Assembly (NCBI GenBank): GCA_023423995.1
Contig: JAFAEL010000157.1
Location: 1-24,357 of the forward strand
Direction of reading: 5' to 3'
Source of the DNA: Pseudomonadota bacterium
Lineage (GTDB): Bacteria; Pseudomonadota; Alphaproteobacteria; Rhizobiales; Beijerinckiaceae
DNA length: 24,357 nucleotides
Within the stretch, counting starts at the first letter, position 1. Every line of letters begins with the position of its first letter. The translations under genes were made by a program, and so were the position numbers. Positions 6,788-13,884 of the stretch are shown here, one piece after another. Below the pieces are notes generated by a model, which had not been told where the DNA came from, did not search any database, and worked only from the letters and a program-made list of their open reading frames with translations.

Positions 6788-7078
6788 TTACGCCGCCGCG
6801 GCCGCCTTCTCGGAGATCTCGCGCTTCAGGCGGCGGGCGCGCAGCGACAGCTCGTTGTCGGACGCCTTGGCCAGGAACGAATCGAGGCCGCCGCGATGCT
6901 CGACCGAACGCAGCGCATGCGCGGTGATGCGCAGGCGCACCGAGCGGCCGAGACGGTCGGAGATGAGCGTGACGTTCACGAGGTTCGGCAGGAACCGCGT
7001 CTTCGTCTTGCGGTTCGAGTGGCTGACGAGGTTGCCCACGAGAACGGCCTTGCCGGTCAGTTCGCAGCGACGGGACAT
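6788..7078 (-). CDS. rpmB: 50S ribosomal protein L28
   Basis: A 96-residue ribosomal protein of the large subunit. [20 protein letters not shown] and [16 protein letters not shown] are the L28 signature, followed by [20 protein letters not shown] and a basic, Ala-rich C-terminus. It keeps only the first Cys, so it is the zinc-independent (C-minus) form. The length matches alphaproteobacterial L28, which is longer than the 78 residues of E. coli. ATG 7078 is unambiguous. It is transcribed alone from the promoter at 7166-7194, with a leader of about 80 bases; rpmG (L33) is not adjacent. Confidence 0.97.
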   Translation of the reverse strand: MSRRCELTGKAVLVGNLVSHSNRKTKTRFLPNLVNVTLISDRLGRSVRLRITAHALRSVEHRGGLDSFLAKASDNELSLRARRLKREISEKAAAAA

Positions 7079-7165
7079 GGGATTGATCCTATGGTCTCAA
7101 GCCGAGCCCGCGCGAGCCGACGAGCCCGGCGCCTGGATCGACACAATCTCGGTGTGAAGGCCGGC

Positions 7166-7194
7166 CATATACGAAAGCCGGCGCGGAGCGTCAA
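7166..7194 (-). promoter_or_regulatory. Strong sigma-70 promoter of rpmB
   Basis: On the minus strand, TTGACG (7194-7189) and TATATG (7171-7166) are separated by exactly 17 bases, close to the consensus for a vegetative promoter and in keeping with a ribosomal protein gene. Transcription should start near 7159. Confidence 0.8.
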
Positions 7195-7216
7195 GGACGG
7201 ACGGCGCTTTGATCGT

Positions 7217-7454
7217 TCAGGCCGCGTGGCGCGACTGGCTCAGGGCGGCCTCCACCGCGTCGGGGTTGGCCTCGATGAACGCGCGAGCCTCCGCCGGATG
7301 CGCTTGATGTGGTCGGCGTCATGGGCGGATACTCGACCTGCATGGCCGGCATCTCCCCGCGGGCATGGGCGATCGCTTCGCGCAGGCCTTGCTCCAGCGA
7401 GAGGCCGAGTTCGGTTCGCCCTCCGGATACATTCTTCCGCTTAGGACTTCCCAT
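7217..7454 (-). pseudogene. Remnant of an XRE/HigA-type antitoxin-like regulator lacking its HTH core
   Basis: From ATG 7454 the protein starts normally for this family: MGSPKRKNVSGG, then LGLSLEQGLREAIAHARGEM, as in short XRE regulators. After VEYPP the family sequence jumps to a second frame (DADHIKRIRRR), and the usual C-terminal tail, EARAFIEANPDAVEAALSQS, lies in a third frame and ends at a TGA at 7217-7219. The roughly 30 residues expected between IRRR and EARAF, which are the Xre helix-turn-helix itself, are missing. So there is one frameshift plus an out-of-frame deletion; the gene is dead as a DNA-binding protein. No toxin gene is adjacent: upstream is the PLP lyase, downstream the rpmB promoter. 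Confidence 0.75.
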
Positions 7455-7475
7455 CTTCCGCCCTCCCGGCCTGAT

Positions 7476-8474
7476 CTACCCCAGCAGCCGCGCCAGCACG
7501 CGCGAATCCACGTTTCCGCCCGACAGGATGATGCCCACGCGCTTGCCCTCGACGGGCACGAGGCCGTTCAGGGCCGCGGCGGCCGCGAGGCAGCCGGTCG
7601 GCTCCACGACGATCTTCAGGCGCTCCATGAGAAAGCGCATCGTCTCGACGAGCATCTCGTCGGAGACCGTGAGGATGTCGGTGACGCGCTCGCGGATGAT
7701 CGGGAAGGTGCGCTGGCCGAGATGGGTCGTGAGCGCGCCGTCCGCGATCGAGACCGGAACGGGGATCGTCACGATGCGCCCCTCCCGGAACGAGCGCTGG
7801 CCGTCATTCCCGGCTTCGGGCTCAACGCCGTAGACCTTGCAATCCGGCGAGCGCGCGGCCGCCGCGAGCGCGCAGCCGGACAGGAGGCCGCCCCCGCCGA
7901 GGCAGACGAAGAGGAGGTCGAGTGGCCCCGTCTCCTCGATCAGCTCCAGGGCCGCGGTCCCTTGCCCGGCAATGACGTCGGAATGGTCGTAGGGCGGGAT
8001 CATGGTGAGGCCGCGCTCGGCGGCCAGTTGCCGCCCGATCGCCTCCCGGTCGTCCTTGTAGCGGTCGTAGGTGACGACCTCGCCGCCATAGCCCTTCGTC
8101 GCCGCGAGCTTCAGGGCGGGCGCGTCCGACGGCATGACGATGACCGTCTTCACGCCCATGAGGCTGCCCGCATAGGCGATCGCCTGGGCGTGGTTGCCGG
8201 ACGAGAAGGCGACGACGCCGCGCGACTTCTGCTCGTCCGGCAGGGCGGAAATGGAGTTGTAGGCGCCGCGGAACTTGAAGGCGCCCGAGCGCTGCAGGTT
8301 CTCGCATTTGAAGAAGAGCTGCGCTCCGGTCCTCCCGTCCGCGATCCGGGAGGTCATGACGGGCGTGCGGTGGGCGACACCCGCGATACGCGTTGCGGCG
8401 GTCTCGACATCGGCGAAGGTCGGGAGCGCGATCTCGGGTGCGGGCTGGGACATGGCGGCGCTCATGGCGTTCAT
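7476..8474 (-). CDS. PLP-dependent threonine/serine dehydratase-like ammonia-lyase
   Basis: A 332-residue fold-type II PLP enzyme. Lys67 in [11 protein letters not shown] is the Schiff-base lysine, SSGNHAQ (91-97) contacts substrate, and the [10 protein letters not shown] loop (191-200) binds the PLP phosphate. It has no ACT regulatory domain, so it is of the catabolic type. Members of this size are biodegradative threonine dehydratases (2-oxobutanoate and ammonia), serine racemases or threo-3-hydroxyaspartate ammonia-lyases, and sequence alone does not separate them. The start ATG 8474 overlaps the enoyl-CoA hydratase stop (ATGA), indicating translational coupling; two further in-frame ATGs follow within 25 bases. 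A link from 2-oxobutanoate or propionyl-CoA metabolism to the hydratase is possible but inferred. Confidence 0.88.
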   Translation of the reverse strand: MNAMSAAMSQPAPEIALPTFADVETAATRIAGVAHRTPVMTSRIADGRTGAQLFFKCENLQRSGAFKFRGAYNSISALPDEQKSRGVVAFSSGNHAQAIAYAGSLMGVKTVIVMPSDAPALKLAATKGYGGEVVTYDRYKDDREAIGRQLAAERGLTMIPPYDHSDVIAGQGTAALELIEETGPLDLLFVCLGGGGLLSGCALAAAARSPDCKVYGVEPEAGNDGQRSFREGRIVTIPVPVSIADGALTTHLGQRTFPIIRERVTDILTVSDEMLVETMRFLMERLKIVVEPTGCLAAAAALNGLVPVEGKRVGIILSGGNVDSRVLARLLG

Positions 8475-9241
8475 CCGTGCTTGAAGGCGGGCGGGCGCTT
8501 GTCGAGGAAGGCTGCCATGCCTTCCTTCTGGTCGGCGGTGGCGAACATGGCGTGGAACACGCGCCGTTCGAACCGGATGCCTTCCGCGAGGCTCGTCTCC
8601 TCCGCCCGGTTGATGGCCTCCTTGGTCATCATGGCGACGGGGACGGACATGGAGGCGATCGTGCGGGCCGCCTTCATGGCTTCGTCGAGGAGCTCGGCGG
8701 CCGGGACGACGCGCGAGACGAGGCCCGAGCGCTCGGCCTCGGTGGCATCCATCATGCGGCCCGTGAGGCAGAGGTCCATCGCCTTCGCGCGGCCCACGAG
8801 GCGGGTGAGGCGCTGCGTGCCGCCGATGCCCGGCATGACGCCGAGCTTGATCTCGGGCTGGCCGAATTTCGCCGTGTCGGCCGCGATGATGACGTCGCAC
8901 ATCATGGCGAGTTCGCAGCCGCCCCCGAGCGCGAAGCCCGCGACCGCCGCGACGATCGGCTTGCGGCGCTCGGCCACCCGGTCGGCCAGCCGGAACAGGT
9001 CGTCCAGATAGGTCCCCGGATAGGAGAGGGAGGACATCTCGGCGATGTCCGCGCCGGCCGCGAAGGCGCGCTCGGAACCCGTGATCATCATGCAGCCGAT
9101 CTTCGGATCGGCATCGAAGGCGGTCAGCGCCTCGACCAGTTCGGCGATCAGCGCCGAGTTGAGGGCGTTCAGGGCCTTCGGCCGGTTCAGCGTGATGCGG
9201 CCGACCCGGTCGTCCCGCTCGACAAGGATGTTCTCAGGCAT
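8471..9241 (-). CDS. Enoyl-CoA hydratase (crotonase family)
   Basis: A 256-residue crotonase that should hydrate 2-trans-enoyl-CoA to 3-hydroxyacyl-CoA. The oxyanion-hole regions are [11 protein letters not shown] (59-69) and [13 protein letters not shown] (104-116). Both catalytic glutamates are present, Glu110 (GGGCEL) and Glu130 ([15 protein letters not shown]), which favours true hydratase over isomerase or CoA ligase relatives. The C-terminus [12 protein letters not shown] is also typical. ATG 9241 has a good ribosome binding site (GGAGGGAA). First gene of a two-gene unit with the overlapping PLP lyase and divergent from rpoN. It could serve short-chain fatty acid or branched-chain amino-acid breakdown; the specific pathway is not shown. 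Confidence 0.92.
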   Translation of the reverse strand: MPENILVERDDRVGRITLNRPKALNALNSALIAELVEALTAFDADPKIGCMMITGSERAFAAGADIAEMSSLSYPGTYLDDLFRLADRVAERRKPIVAAVAGFALGGGCELAMMCDVIIAADTAKFGQPEIKLGVMPGIGGTQRLTRLVGRAKAMDLCLTGRMMDATEAERSGLVSRVVPAAELLDEAMKAARTIASMSVPVAMMTKEAINRAEETSLAEGIRFERRVFHAMFATADQKEGMAAFLDKRPPAFKHG

Positions 9242-9348
9242 TGTCCGCGTTCCCTCCCGCTTCCGGAACGCAGCGCTAGTTGAGGGGCGGAGGCGCCGCA
9301 AGCTCGCCCGCGGCTGCGGGCCGCATGCCGGGCAGGGCTCCAGACCCT

Positions 9349-9377
9349 TTGACCTGGGGTTTGTCGTGAAGTAGACC
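9349..9377 (+). promoter_or_regulatory. Candidate sigma-70 promoter of rpoN
   Basis: TTGACC (9349-9354) and TAGACC (9372-9377) are separated by 17 bases, 48 bp before the rpoN start. The -35 is good, the -10 weak. Confidence 0.4.
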
Positions 9378-9425
9378 GAACGAGGTAAGCAAAAACCGTG
9401 CCGAAAAGGCGCGTCGGGGCAACGT

Positions 9426-10940
9426 ATGGCGTTGATGCAGCGACTCGAAATGCGCCAGGGTCAATCCCTGGTCATGACGCCTCAGCTTCTGCAGGCGATC
9501 AAGCTGCTGCAGCTCTCCCATCTCGATCTTGTCAGCTATGTCGAGGCCGAACTGGAGCGCAATCCACTCCTGGAGGCCGGCGAGCGGGATGGCGAGGGAG
9601 GCGGCGATCTCGCCCTTGCCGAGCTGGGACAGCAGGTTGCCGAGACCATCCGGTCCGGCGACATCGACCTCGCCCGCGGCGAGATCGAGGGCGATCACGC
9701 TCCGGCCCTCGACAACGTGTTCGACGAGCCCGTTGCCCCGGAAGGGCAGGAGCAACAGCTCGACGCCTTCACGCTGTCCACCCCGGCCTGGCAGAAATCG
9801 GGCGGATCCTTCGACGGCGAGGATACGGACTTTGCGACGAGACTCGCCAGCGAACCCTCGCTGCACGAGCACCTCGTCGGCCAGCTCGACCTTGCGACGG
9901 CAAATGCCGTCGACCGCTTCATCGGCCGCCACGTCATCGATGCCGTCGACGAAGCCGGTTATCTGGGCGAGACCTGCGAGCAGCTGGCGAACAACCTCGG
10001 CGTGAGGACGGCAGACGTCGAGCGCGTTCTTCGCCTCGTCCAGGGCTTCTCTCCTTCGGGCATCGCGGCCCGGAACCTTGCCGAGTGCCTCGCGATCCAG
10101 CTGCGCGAGCGGAACCGTTTCGATCCGGCCATGGAGGCGCTGGTCGGCCGGCTCGACCTCGTCGCCAAGCGCGACATGGCCGCGCTCCGGCGCATCTGCG
10201 GCGTCGATGACGACGACCTCGCCGAAATGCTGGGCGAGATCCGCCAGCTCGATCCGAAGCCGGGGCGGGCCTTCGGCGGCGGCCCCGTCCAGACCCTCGT
10301 GCCCGACGTGTTCGTCCGCGCCGCGCCGGACGGAAGTTGGATCGTCGAGCTCAATCCCGACACGCTGCCGAAGGTGCTGGTGAACCAGGCCTACCATGCC
10401 CGGGTCTCGCGCCAGGCGAAGGGGGAGGCAGAGAAGAGCTTCATCAGCGAGTGCCTGCAGAGCGCGAACTGGCTGACCCGCTCGCTGGAGCAGCGCTCCA
10501 AGACCATCCTCAAGGTGGCGACCGAGATCGTCCGGCAGCAGGACGGATTCTTCGCGCATGGCGTCTCCCACCTGCGGCCGCTGAACCTGAAGACGGTCGC
10601 CGATGCGATCGGGATGCATGAATCGACCGTCTCGCGGGTCACGTCGAACAAGGCGATCGGCACCGCCCGCGGCACCTTCGAGATGAAGTACTTCTTCACC
10701 GCCTCCATCCCGAGCGCGTCGGGCGCGGAGGCGCATTCCTCCGAGGCCGTGCGACACCGGATCCGGCAGCTGGTCGATGCCGAGAACCCCGAGGACATCC
10801 TGTCGGACGACGCGCTCGTGAAGCGCCTGCAGCGCGAAGGCATCGACATCGCGCGCCGCACCGTCGCGAAGTACCGGGAGTCGCTGCGCATCCCATCGTC
10901 GGTCGACCGCCGCCGCGAGAAGCGCGTCGGCATGCGCTGA
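9426..10940 (+). CDS. rpoN: RNA polymerase sigma-54 factor RpoN
   Basis: A 504-residue sigma-54. Region I (residues 1-50, [20 protein letters not shown] followed by [15 protein letters not shown]) contacts activator and holds the polymerase closed. An acidic region II follows, then the core-binding domain from about residue 110. The HTH that reads the -12 element ([20 protein letters not shown]) precedes GTFEMKYFF. The RpoN box [10 protein letters not shown] (476-485) near the C-terminus recognises the -24 element. All landmarks are intact. It needs ATP-dependent enhancer-binding activators, none of which is encoded here. In most alphaproteobacteria rpoN lies between lptB and hpf/ptsN, and none of those genes is present. 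A possible promoter is at 9349-9377. Confidence 0.97.
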   Translation: MALMQRLEMRQGQSLVMTPQLLQAIKLLQLSHLDLVSYVEAELERNPLLEAGERDGEGGGDLALAELGQQVAETIRSGDIDLARGEIEGDHAPALDNVFDEPVAPEGQEQQLDAFTLSTPAWQKSGGSFDGEDTDFATRLASEPSLHEHLVGQLDLATANAVDRFIGRHVIDAVDEAGYLGETCEQLANNLGVRTADVERVLRLVQGFSPSGIAARNLAECLAIQLRERNRFDPAMEALVGRLDLVAKRDMAALRRICGVDDDDLAEMLGEIRQLDPKPGRAFGGGPVQTLVPDVFVRAAPDGSWIVELNPDTLPKVLVNQAYHARVSRQAKGEAEKSFISECLQSANWLTRSLEQRSKTILKVATEIVRQQDGFFAHGVSHLRPLNLKTVADAIGMHESTVSRVTSNKAIGTARGTFEMKYFFTASIPSASGAEAHSSEAVRHRIRQLVDAENPEDILSDDALVKRLQREGIDIARRTVAKYRESLRIPSSVDRRREKRVGMR

Positions 10941-10950
10941 GGGCGACGAT

Positions 10951-10979
10951 CCGCCGGCGGAACGACCGGCTCCCGGCGG
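10951..10979 (+). terminator. Weak hairpin after rpoN
   Basis: CCGCCGG (10951-10957) can pair with CCGGCGG (10973-10979) around a 15-base loop, 10 bp after the rpoN stop. There is no T run, so intrinsic termination is doubtful. Confidence 0.3.
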
Positions 10980-11017
10980 GATTGATGGACGTGCCATCAT
11001 CTTCGAGGAGGACGCCC

Positions 11018-11389
11018 ATGAAGACCCTCGCCGCCGCGTTGGTCGCAGCCCTGCTGGCCGGTGCCGCCCAGGCGCAGCCCGCGCCTCCTCCTCCAGGGCC
11101 GGGCGCGCCTCCGCCGCCGCCGGGGGACAACCAGGGTCCCCCGCCGGGACCACGCGACGGGCGTCCCGGTCGCGGCGCCTTCATCAAGCTGGAAGCGCCC
11201 GGAGGTGCGGAGATCGCGGTCCGTTGCGCCGACGGCGAATCCACCCGGGCCTGCATGGATGTCGTGGTGCAACTCCTGGAGCGGACCCGCAGCATGCATG
11301 GCGACCGCCGGCGGGACTGGGATCGGGATCGCGGCGGCTATCGGGGCGGTGGCGGCGGCGATTACCGCGGCGATCGCGACAACGACTGA
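11018..11389 (+). CDS. Small exported Pro-rich hypothetical protein
   Basis: A 123-residue protein in three parts. First is a Sec signal peptide (MKTLAAALVAALLAGAAQAQ, cleavage after AQA). Next is a proline/glycine-rich linker (about residues 21-50). Then comes a short folded core, FIKLEAPGGAEIAVRCADGE to TRACMDVVVQLLERTRS, with two cysteines that could pair in the periplasm. The C-terminal 30 residues are a low-complexity Arg/Asp/Gly tail (DRRRDWDRDRGGYRGGGGGD). Proteins with the same core occur in Methylobacteriaceae-like genomes, but I know no function. Strong ribosome binding site GAGGAGGA before ATG 11018. Own terminator downstream; possibly cotranscribed with rpoN, given only a weak hairpin between. 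Confidence 0.8.
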   Translation: MKTLAAALVAALLAGAAQAQPAPPPPGPGAPPPPPGDNQGPPPGPRDGRPGRGAFIKLEAPGGAEIAVRCADGESTRACMDVVVQLLERTRSMHGDRRRDWDRDRGGYRGGGGGDYRGDRDND

Positions 11390-11423
11390 TCGGATCGGCT
11401 GCCGCGGGCAGCCCGACGGACGG

Positions 11424-11452
11424 GCCGGGAGGGGCGCTCTCCCGGCTTTTTT
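11424..11452 (+). terminator. Strong Rho-independent terminator
   Basis: A perfect 8-bp stem, GCCGGGAG (11424-11431) with CTCCCGGC (11439-11446), a 7-base loop and six Ts (11447-11452), 35 bp after the small exported protein gene. Confidence 0.92.
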
Positions 11453-11478
11453 AACGAGGCGCTTGCGTCCCCGGCGCT

Positions 11479-12459
11479 TCAGCTGCCGGCTGGGCCCGAC
11501 CCCGGATGCGGCAGCTCAGCCGATCCGGCGCTCGTCGATACGCCCGGTGCGGCCGCCGCGCGGCGCATCGCTCCGTAGCGGCGAGGAGCGTGGCCCACCA
11601 CGCGCCTGAAGGCGTTTCCGAAGGCGCTCTCGGACGCGTAGCCGAGGCTGGCCGCGAGCTCGGCGATAGACTGGTCGCCCCGCTTCAAGGCGGCGCGCGC
11701 GACCTGCATGCGCCAGCGCAGGAGGTGTTCGAGCGGCGGAACACCCACCAGGGCCGTGAAGCGGAGAGCGAAGCCGGACCGGGACATCCCGACGGCCTTC
11801 GCCAGGGCGTCCACCGTCCAGCGCCGGCCGATCTCGTCGTGCATCAGCCTGATCGCGCGGCCGATCCGCCGGTCGCTCAGGGCCCCGATCCACCCGGCCG
11901 CATCCGGTCCGTTCACGGCCACATGCGCCCGGAGCGCCTGGACGAGGAGGATGTCGGCGAGGCGGCCCGTCATCAGGGATTCGCCCATCCGGCCGCTGTC
12001 GAGCTCGTCGTCGAGAAGCTGTAGCGTGCGGCGCAGGATGGCGGCGGCGGGCTCCCGCGCCGGGACGTGGAGAAAGGGCGGCAGCGCATCGAGCAGGAGC
12101 CGCGCATCCTCGCTTCCGAACACGAACCCGCCTCCGATCAGCACCGTGTCCTCGCCGCCGTGATGGACGATGCCGGACGTGGTGCCGGCGAAGAGCGCCG
12201 TTCCGTCGCTCGCCGGCAGGCCGGGCGCCGTCGAGAGGACGAAGGGCGGAGCGTTCGCCAGGAGAAACGTATCCCCTTCCTCCAGCCGGCATGGCGCCAC
12301 GCCCGGCAGCTCGATCCAGCAGCATCCCCGCAGGACCGCGTTGAACTTCAGATAGGGCTTGGCCGCGAAACGGAGCGCCCAGCTTCCGCCGGCCTCGAGG
12401 CGCGCCGTGGCGAGGCTCTGCACATCGAGGAGGGAAAAGACCTGGGACAGAGGATCCAT
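11479..12459 (-). CDS. AraC-family regulator with cupin_6 sensor domain
   Basis: A 326-residue transcription factor. The N-terminal half (about 1-190) is the cupin-type AraC-binding domain (cupin_6), with WALRFAAKPYLKFNAVLRG and a LEEGDTFLLANAPPF barrel segment. The C-terminal AraC double HTH covers about 200-300: first helix pair WTVDALAKAVGMSRSGFALR, second QSIAELAASLGYASESAFGN followed by AFRRVVGHAPRRY. The last 25 residues are a Ser/Ala/Pro tail. In this subfamily the regulator commonly sits opposite an oxidoreductase it controls, as here, with the SDR gene starting 104 bp away on the other strand. ATG 12459 is the only sensible start. The inducer is unknown. Confidence 0.92.
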   Translation of the reverse strand: MDPLSQVFSLLDVQSLATARLEAGGSWALRFAAKPYLKFNAVLRGCCWIELPGVAPCRLEEGDTFLLANAPPFVLSTAPGLPASDGTALFAGTTSGIVHHGGEDTVLIGGGFVFGSEDARLLLDALPPFLHVPAREPAAAILRRTLQLLDDELDSGRMGESLMTGRLADILLVQALRAHVAVNGPDAAGWIGALSDRRIGRAIRLMHDEIGRRWTVDALAKAVGMSRSGFALRFTALVGVPPLEHLLRWRMQVARAALKRGDQSIAELAASLGYASESAFGNAFRRVVGHAPRRYGAMRRAAAAPGVSTSAGSAELPHPGSGPAGS

Positions 12460-12492
12460 GGCCGATCATGGACGAACGCGCAGACGAACTGG

Positions 12493-12516
12493 CGTCCGGC
12501 GCATAGATCGTCCGGC
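12493..12516. promoter_or_regulatory. Direct repeat in the AraC/SDR intergenic region
   Basis: CGTCCGGC occurs twice, at 12493-12500 and 12509-12516, 16 bp apart, midway between the two divergent starts. AraC proteins bind direct repeats, usually about 21 bp apart, so this is only a candidate operator. Confidence 0.3.
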
Positions 12517-12563
12517 CATGGCGGCGCAAGATCCCGGCCATGACGAACGAAACGGAGGCGGCG

Positions 12564-13301
12564 ATGGCGGGCATCGAAGGCAAGGTGGTCGCCATCACGG
12601 GCGCGAGCAGCGGGATCGGGGAGGCGACCGCGCGGATGCTCGCGGCAGGCGGCGCCAAGGTGGTGCTCGGGGCACGGCGCGAGGAGCGCCTGGCGGCGCT
12701 CGCCTCCGCCATCGTGGAAGCGGGCGGCGAGGCCGCCTACAGGATCGTCGACGTGACGCGGCGCGAGGATCTGGTCGGCCTCGTCGACCTGGCCTGCGAG
12801 CGCTTCGGCAGGCTGGACGTGCTCGTCGGCAATGCCGGCATCGGCCCCATCTCGCCGCTCGACGATCTGCGGGTCGAGGACTGGGACGCGATGATCGACG
12901 TCAACATCAAGGGCTTCCTCTACGGGATCGCGGCGGCCCTGCCGGTGTTCCGCCGCCAGGCCTCGGGCCATTTCGTGACCGTGATCTCGACCGCCGGGCT
13001 GAAGATCGTGCCGCAGCAGGCGGTCTATGCCGGGACCAAGAACGCCGTCCGGACGATCTGCGAGGGGCTGCGCCAGGAGGCCGGCGGCGCCCTGCGCGTG
13101 ACGGGGATCTCGCCCGGCTTCGTGCGTACCGACTTTGCGGACAGCATGAGCGACCCGGCACTGAAGGCGCAGGTCCGCGCCCGGATGGAGGAGATCGCGA
13201 TCCCCCCGGAGGCGATCGCCCGGGCCATCGCGTTCGCGATCGAGCAGCCCGCGGAGGTCGATGTCGGCGACATCGTCGTCCGGCCGACGGCGCAGTCCTG
13301 A
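12564..13301 (+). CDS. Short-chain dehydrogenase/reductase (SDR)
   Basis: A 245-residue classical SDR. The NAD(P) loop TGASSGIG is at 12-19, NAG at 90-92, Asn114 (DVNIKG), and the catalytic Ser142 (VISTAG), Tyr155 and Lys159 (YAGTK) complete the tetrad. PGFVRTDF follows the active site as usual. ARR after the second strand (LGARREER) suggests preference for NADP(H). ATG 12564 is chosen because GGAGG lies 5 bases upstream and the protein then begins MAGIEGKVVAITG, as usual; ATG 12540 in the same frame would add eight residues but has no good ribosome binding site. It is divergent from the AraC regulator, which probably controls it. Substrate unknown. Confidence 0.92.
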   Translation: MAGIEGKVVAITGASSGIGEATARMLAAGGAKVVLGARREERLAALASAIVEAGGEAAYRIVDVTRREDLVGLVDLACERFGRLDVLVGNAGIGPISPLDDLRVEDWDAMIDVNIKGFLYGIAAALPVFRRQASGHFVTVISTAGLKIVPQQAVYAGTKNAVRTICEGLRQEAGGALRVTGISPGFVRTDFADSMSDPALKAQVRARMEEIAIPPEAIARAIAFAIEQPAEVDVGDIVVRPTAQS

Positions 13302-13316
13302 CAGTGACGAGCGGGA

Positions 13317-13745
13317 CTATTCCGGCGTGAACCAGAGGGTCATCTGGTAGTCGATCGTCAGCTCCTCGCCGGCCGCGATGTCCCGGGCGGCGACGAGGTC
13401 GATGGCGAGTTCGTCGATGTGCCGGACGAAGTCGCAATTGGGCGTGTAGGAGTGGTTGAGCAGGCTCGTGAAGCCGAGCGCGATGGCCGACCGCCCCTCG
13501 TGCCGGTAGAGATCCTCCTCCACCGTGCCGTGCTCCCACATGAACACGTAGGTGAACACGATCGTGGGATCGACCGCCTTCCGGTCCTCCGGCGGGATGA
13601 CGAGGACGGGCGAGCGCTCGATGAGCGCGCCGGCCGGTATGTCGGTCTCCGCGATCACGCCGCGGCCCCTCCGGCCCATCTGCGAGATGCGAAGCGGCAG
13701 CCGCTGGCTCGACCGGACGCCGATGGCCTCGAAAGGAGCATTCAT
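13317..13745 (-). CDS. Small SET-domain protein (putative lysine methyltransferase)
   Basis: A 142-residue protein consisting almost only of a SET domain. GRRGRGVIAETDIPAGALIE (24-43) is the SET-N beta region, NHSYTPNC (97-104) the SAM and pseudoknot motif, and GEELTIDY (126-133) the C-terminal pseudoknot with its catalytic Tyr. There is no pre-SET and no Cys-rich post-SET segment, as in other compact bacterial SET proteins. The family transfers methyl groups from SAM to protein lysines, but bacterial targets are mostly unknown. ATG 13745 fits the domain limits. It lies downstream of the PurD-like gene on the same strand (139 bp gap) and is convergent with the SDR (15 bp). Confidence 0.88.
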   Translation of the reverse strand: MNAPFEAIGVRSSQRLPLRISQMGRRGRGVIAETDIPAGALIERSPVLVIPPEDRKAVDPTIVFTYVFMWEHGTVEEDLYRHEGRSAIALGFTSLLNHSYTPNCDFVRHIDELAIDLVAARDIAAGEELTIDYQMTLWFTPE

Positions 13746-13832
13746 GCTGGCTCGACCTGCAGAAGGCCGGGCGGAGCCGCCGGCCGGAGGAGACGGCGCC
13801 TGTCGAGGCTGGAAGGCACGGGGCCAGGTGCG

Positions 13833-13854
13833 CCGGCCCAGATAAGCGGGCCGG
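13833..13854. repeat. Inverted repeat between the PurD-like and SET genes
   Basis: CCGGCCC (13833-13839) pairs with GGGCCGG (13848-13854) around AGATAAGC, 31 bp after the PurD-like stop. It has no T tract on the minus strand; a weak terminator or a processing site is possible. Nothing else was recognised in 13746-13884. Confidence 0.4.
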
Positions 13855-13884
13855 GCGAACTCGGTTCCGCCCGATTCTGCCCGT

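Noticed and set aside
7365..9011. A 548-codon open frame antisense to the PLP lyase and hydratase
   Set aside because: Both minus-strand proteins have intact catalytic motifs; the plus frame crosses both genes and has no protein-like features.
9276..11153. A 625-codon open frame antisense to rpoN
   Set aside because: RpoN is complete with its RpoN box on the plus strand; the antisense frame has no recognisable motif.
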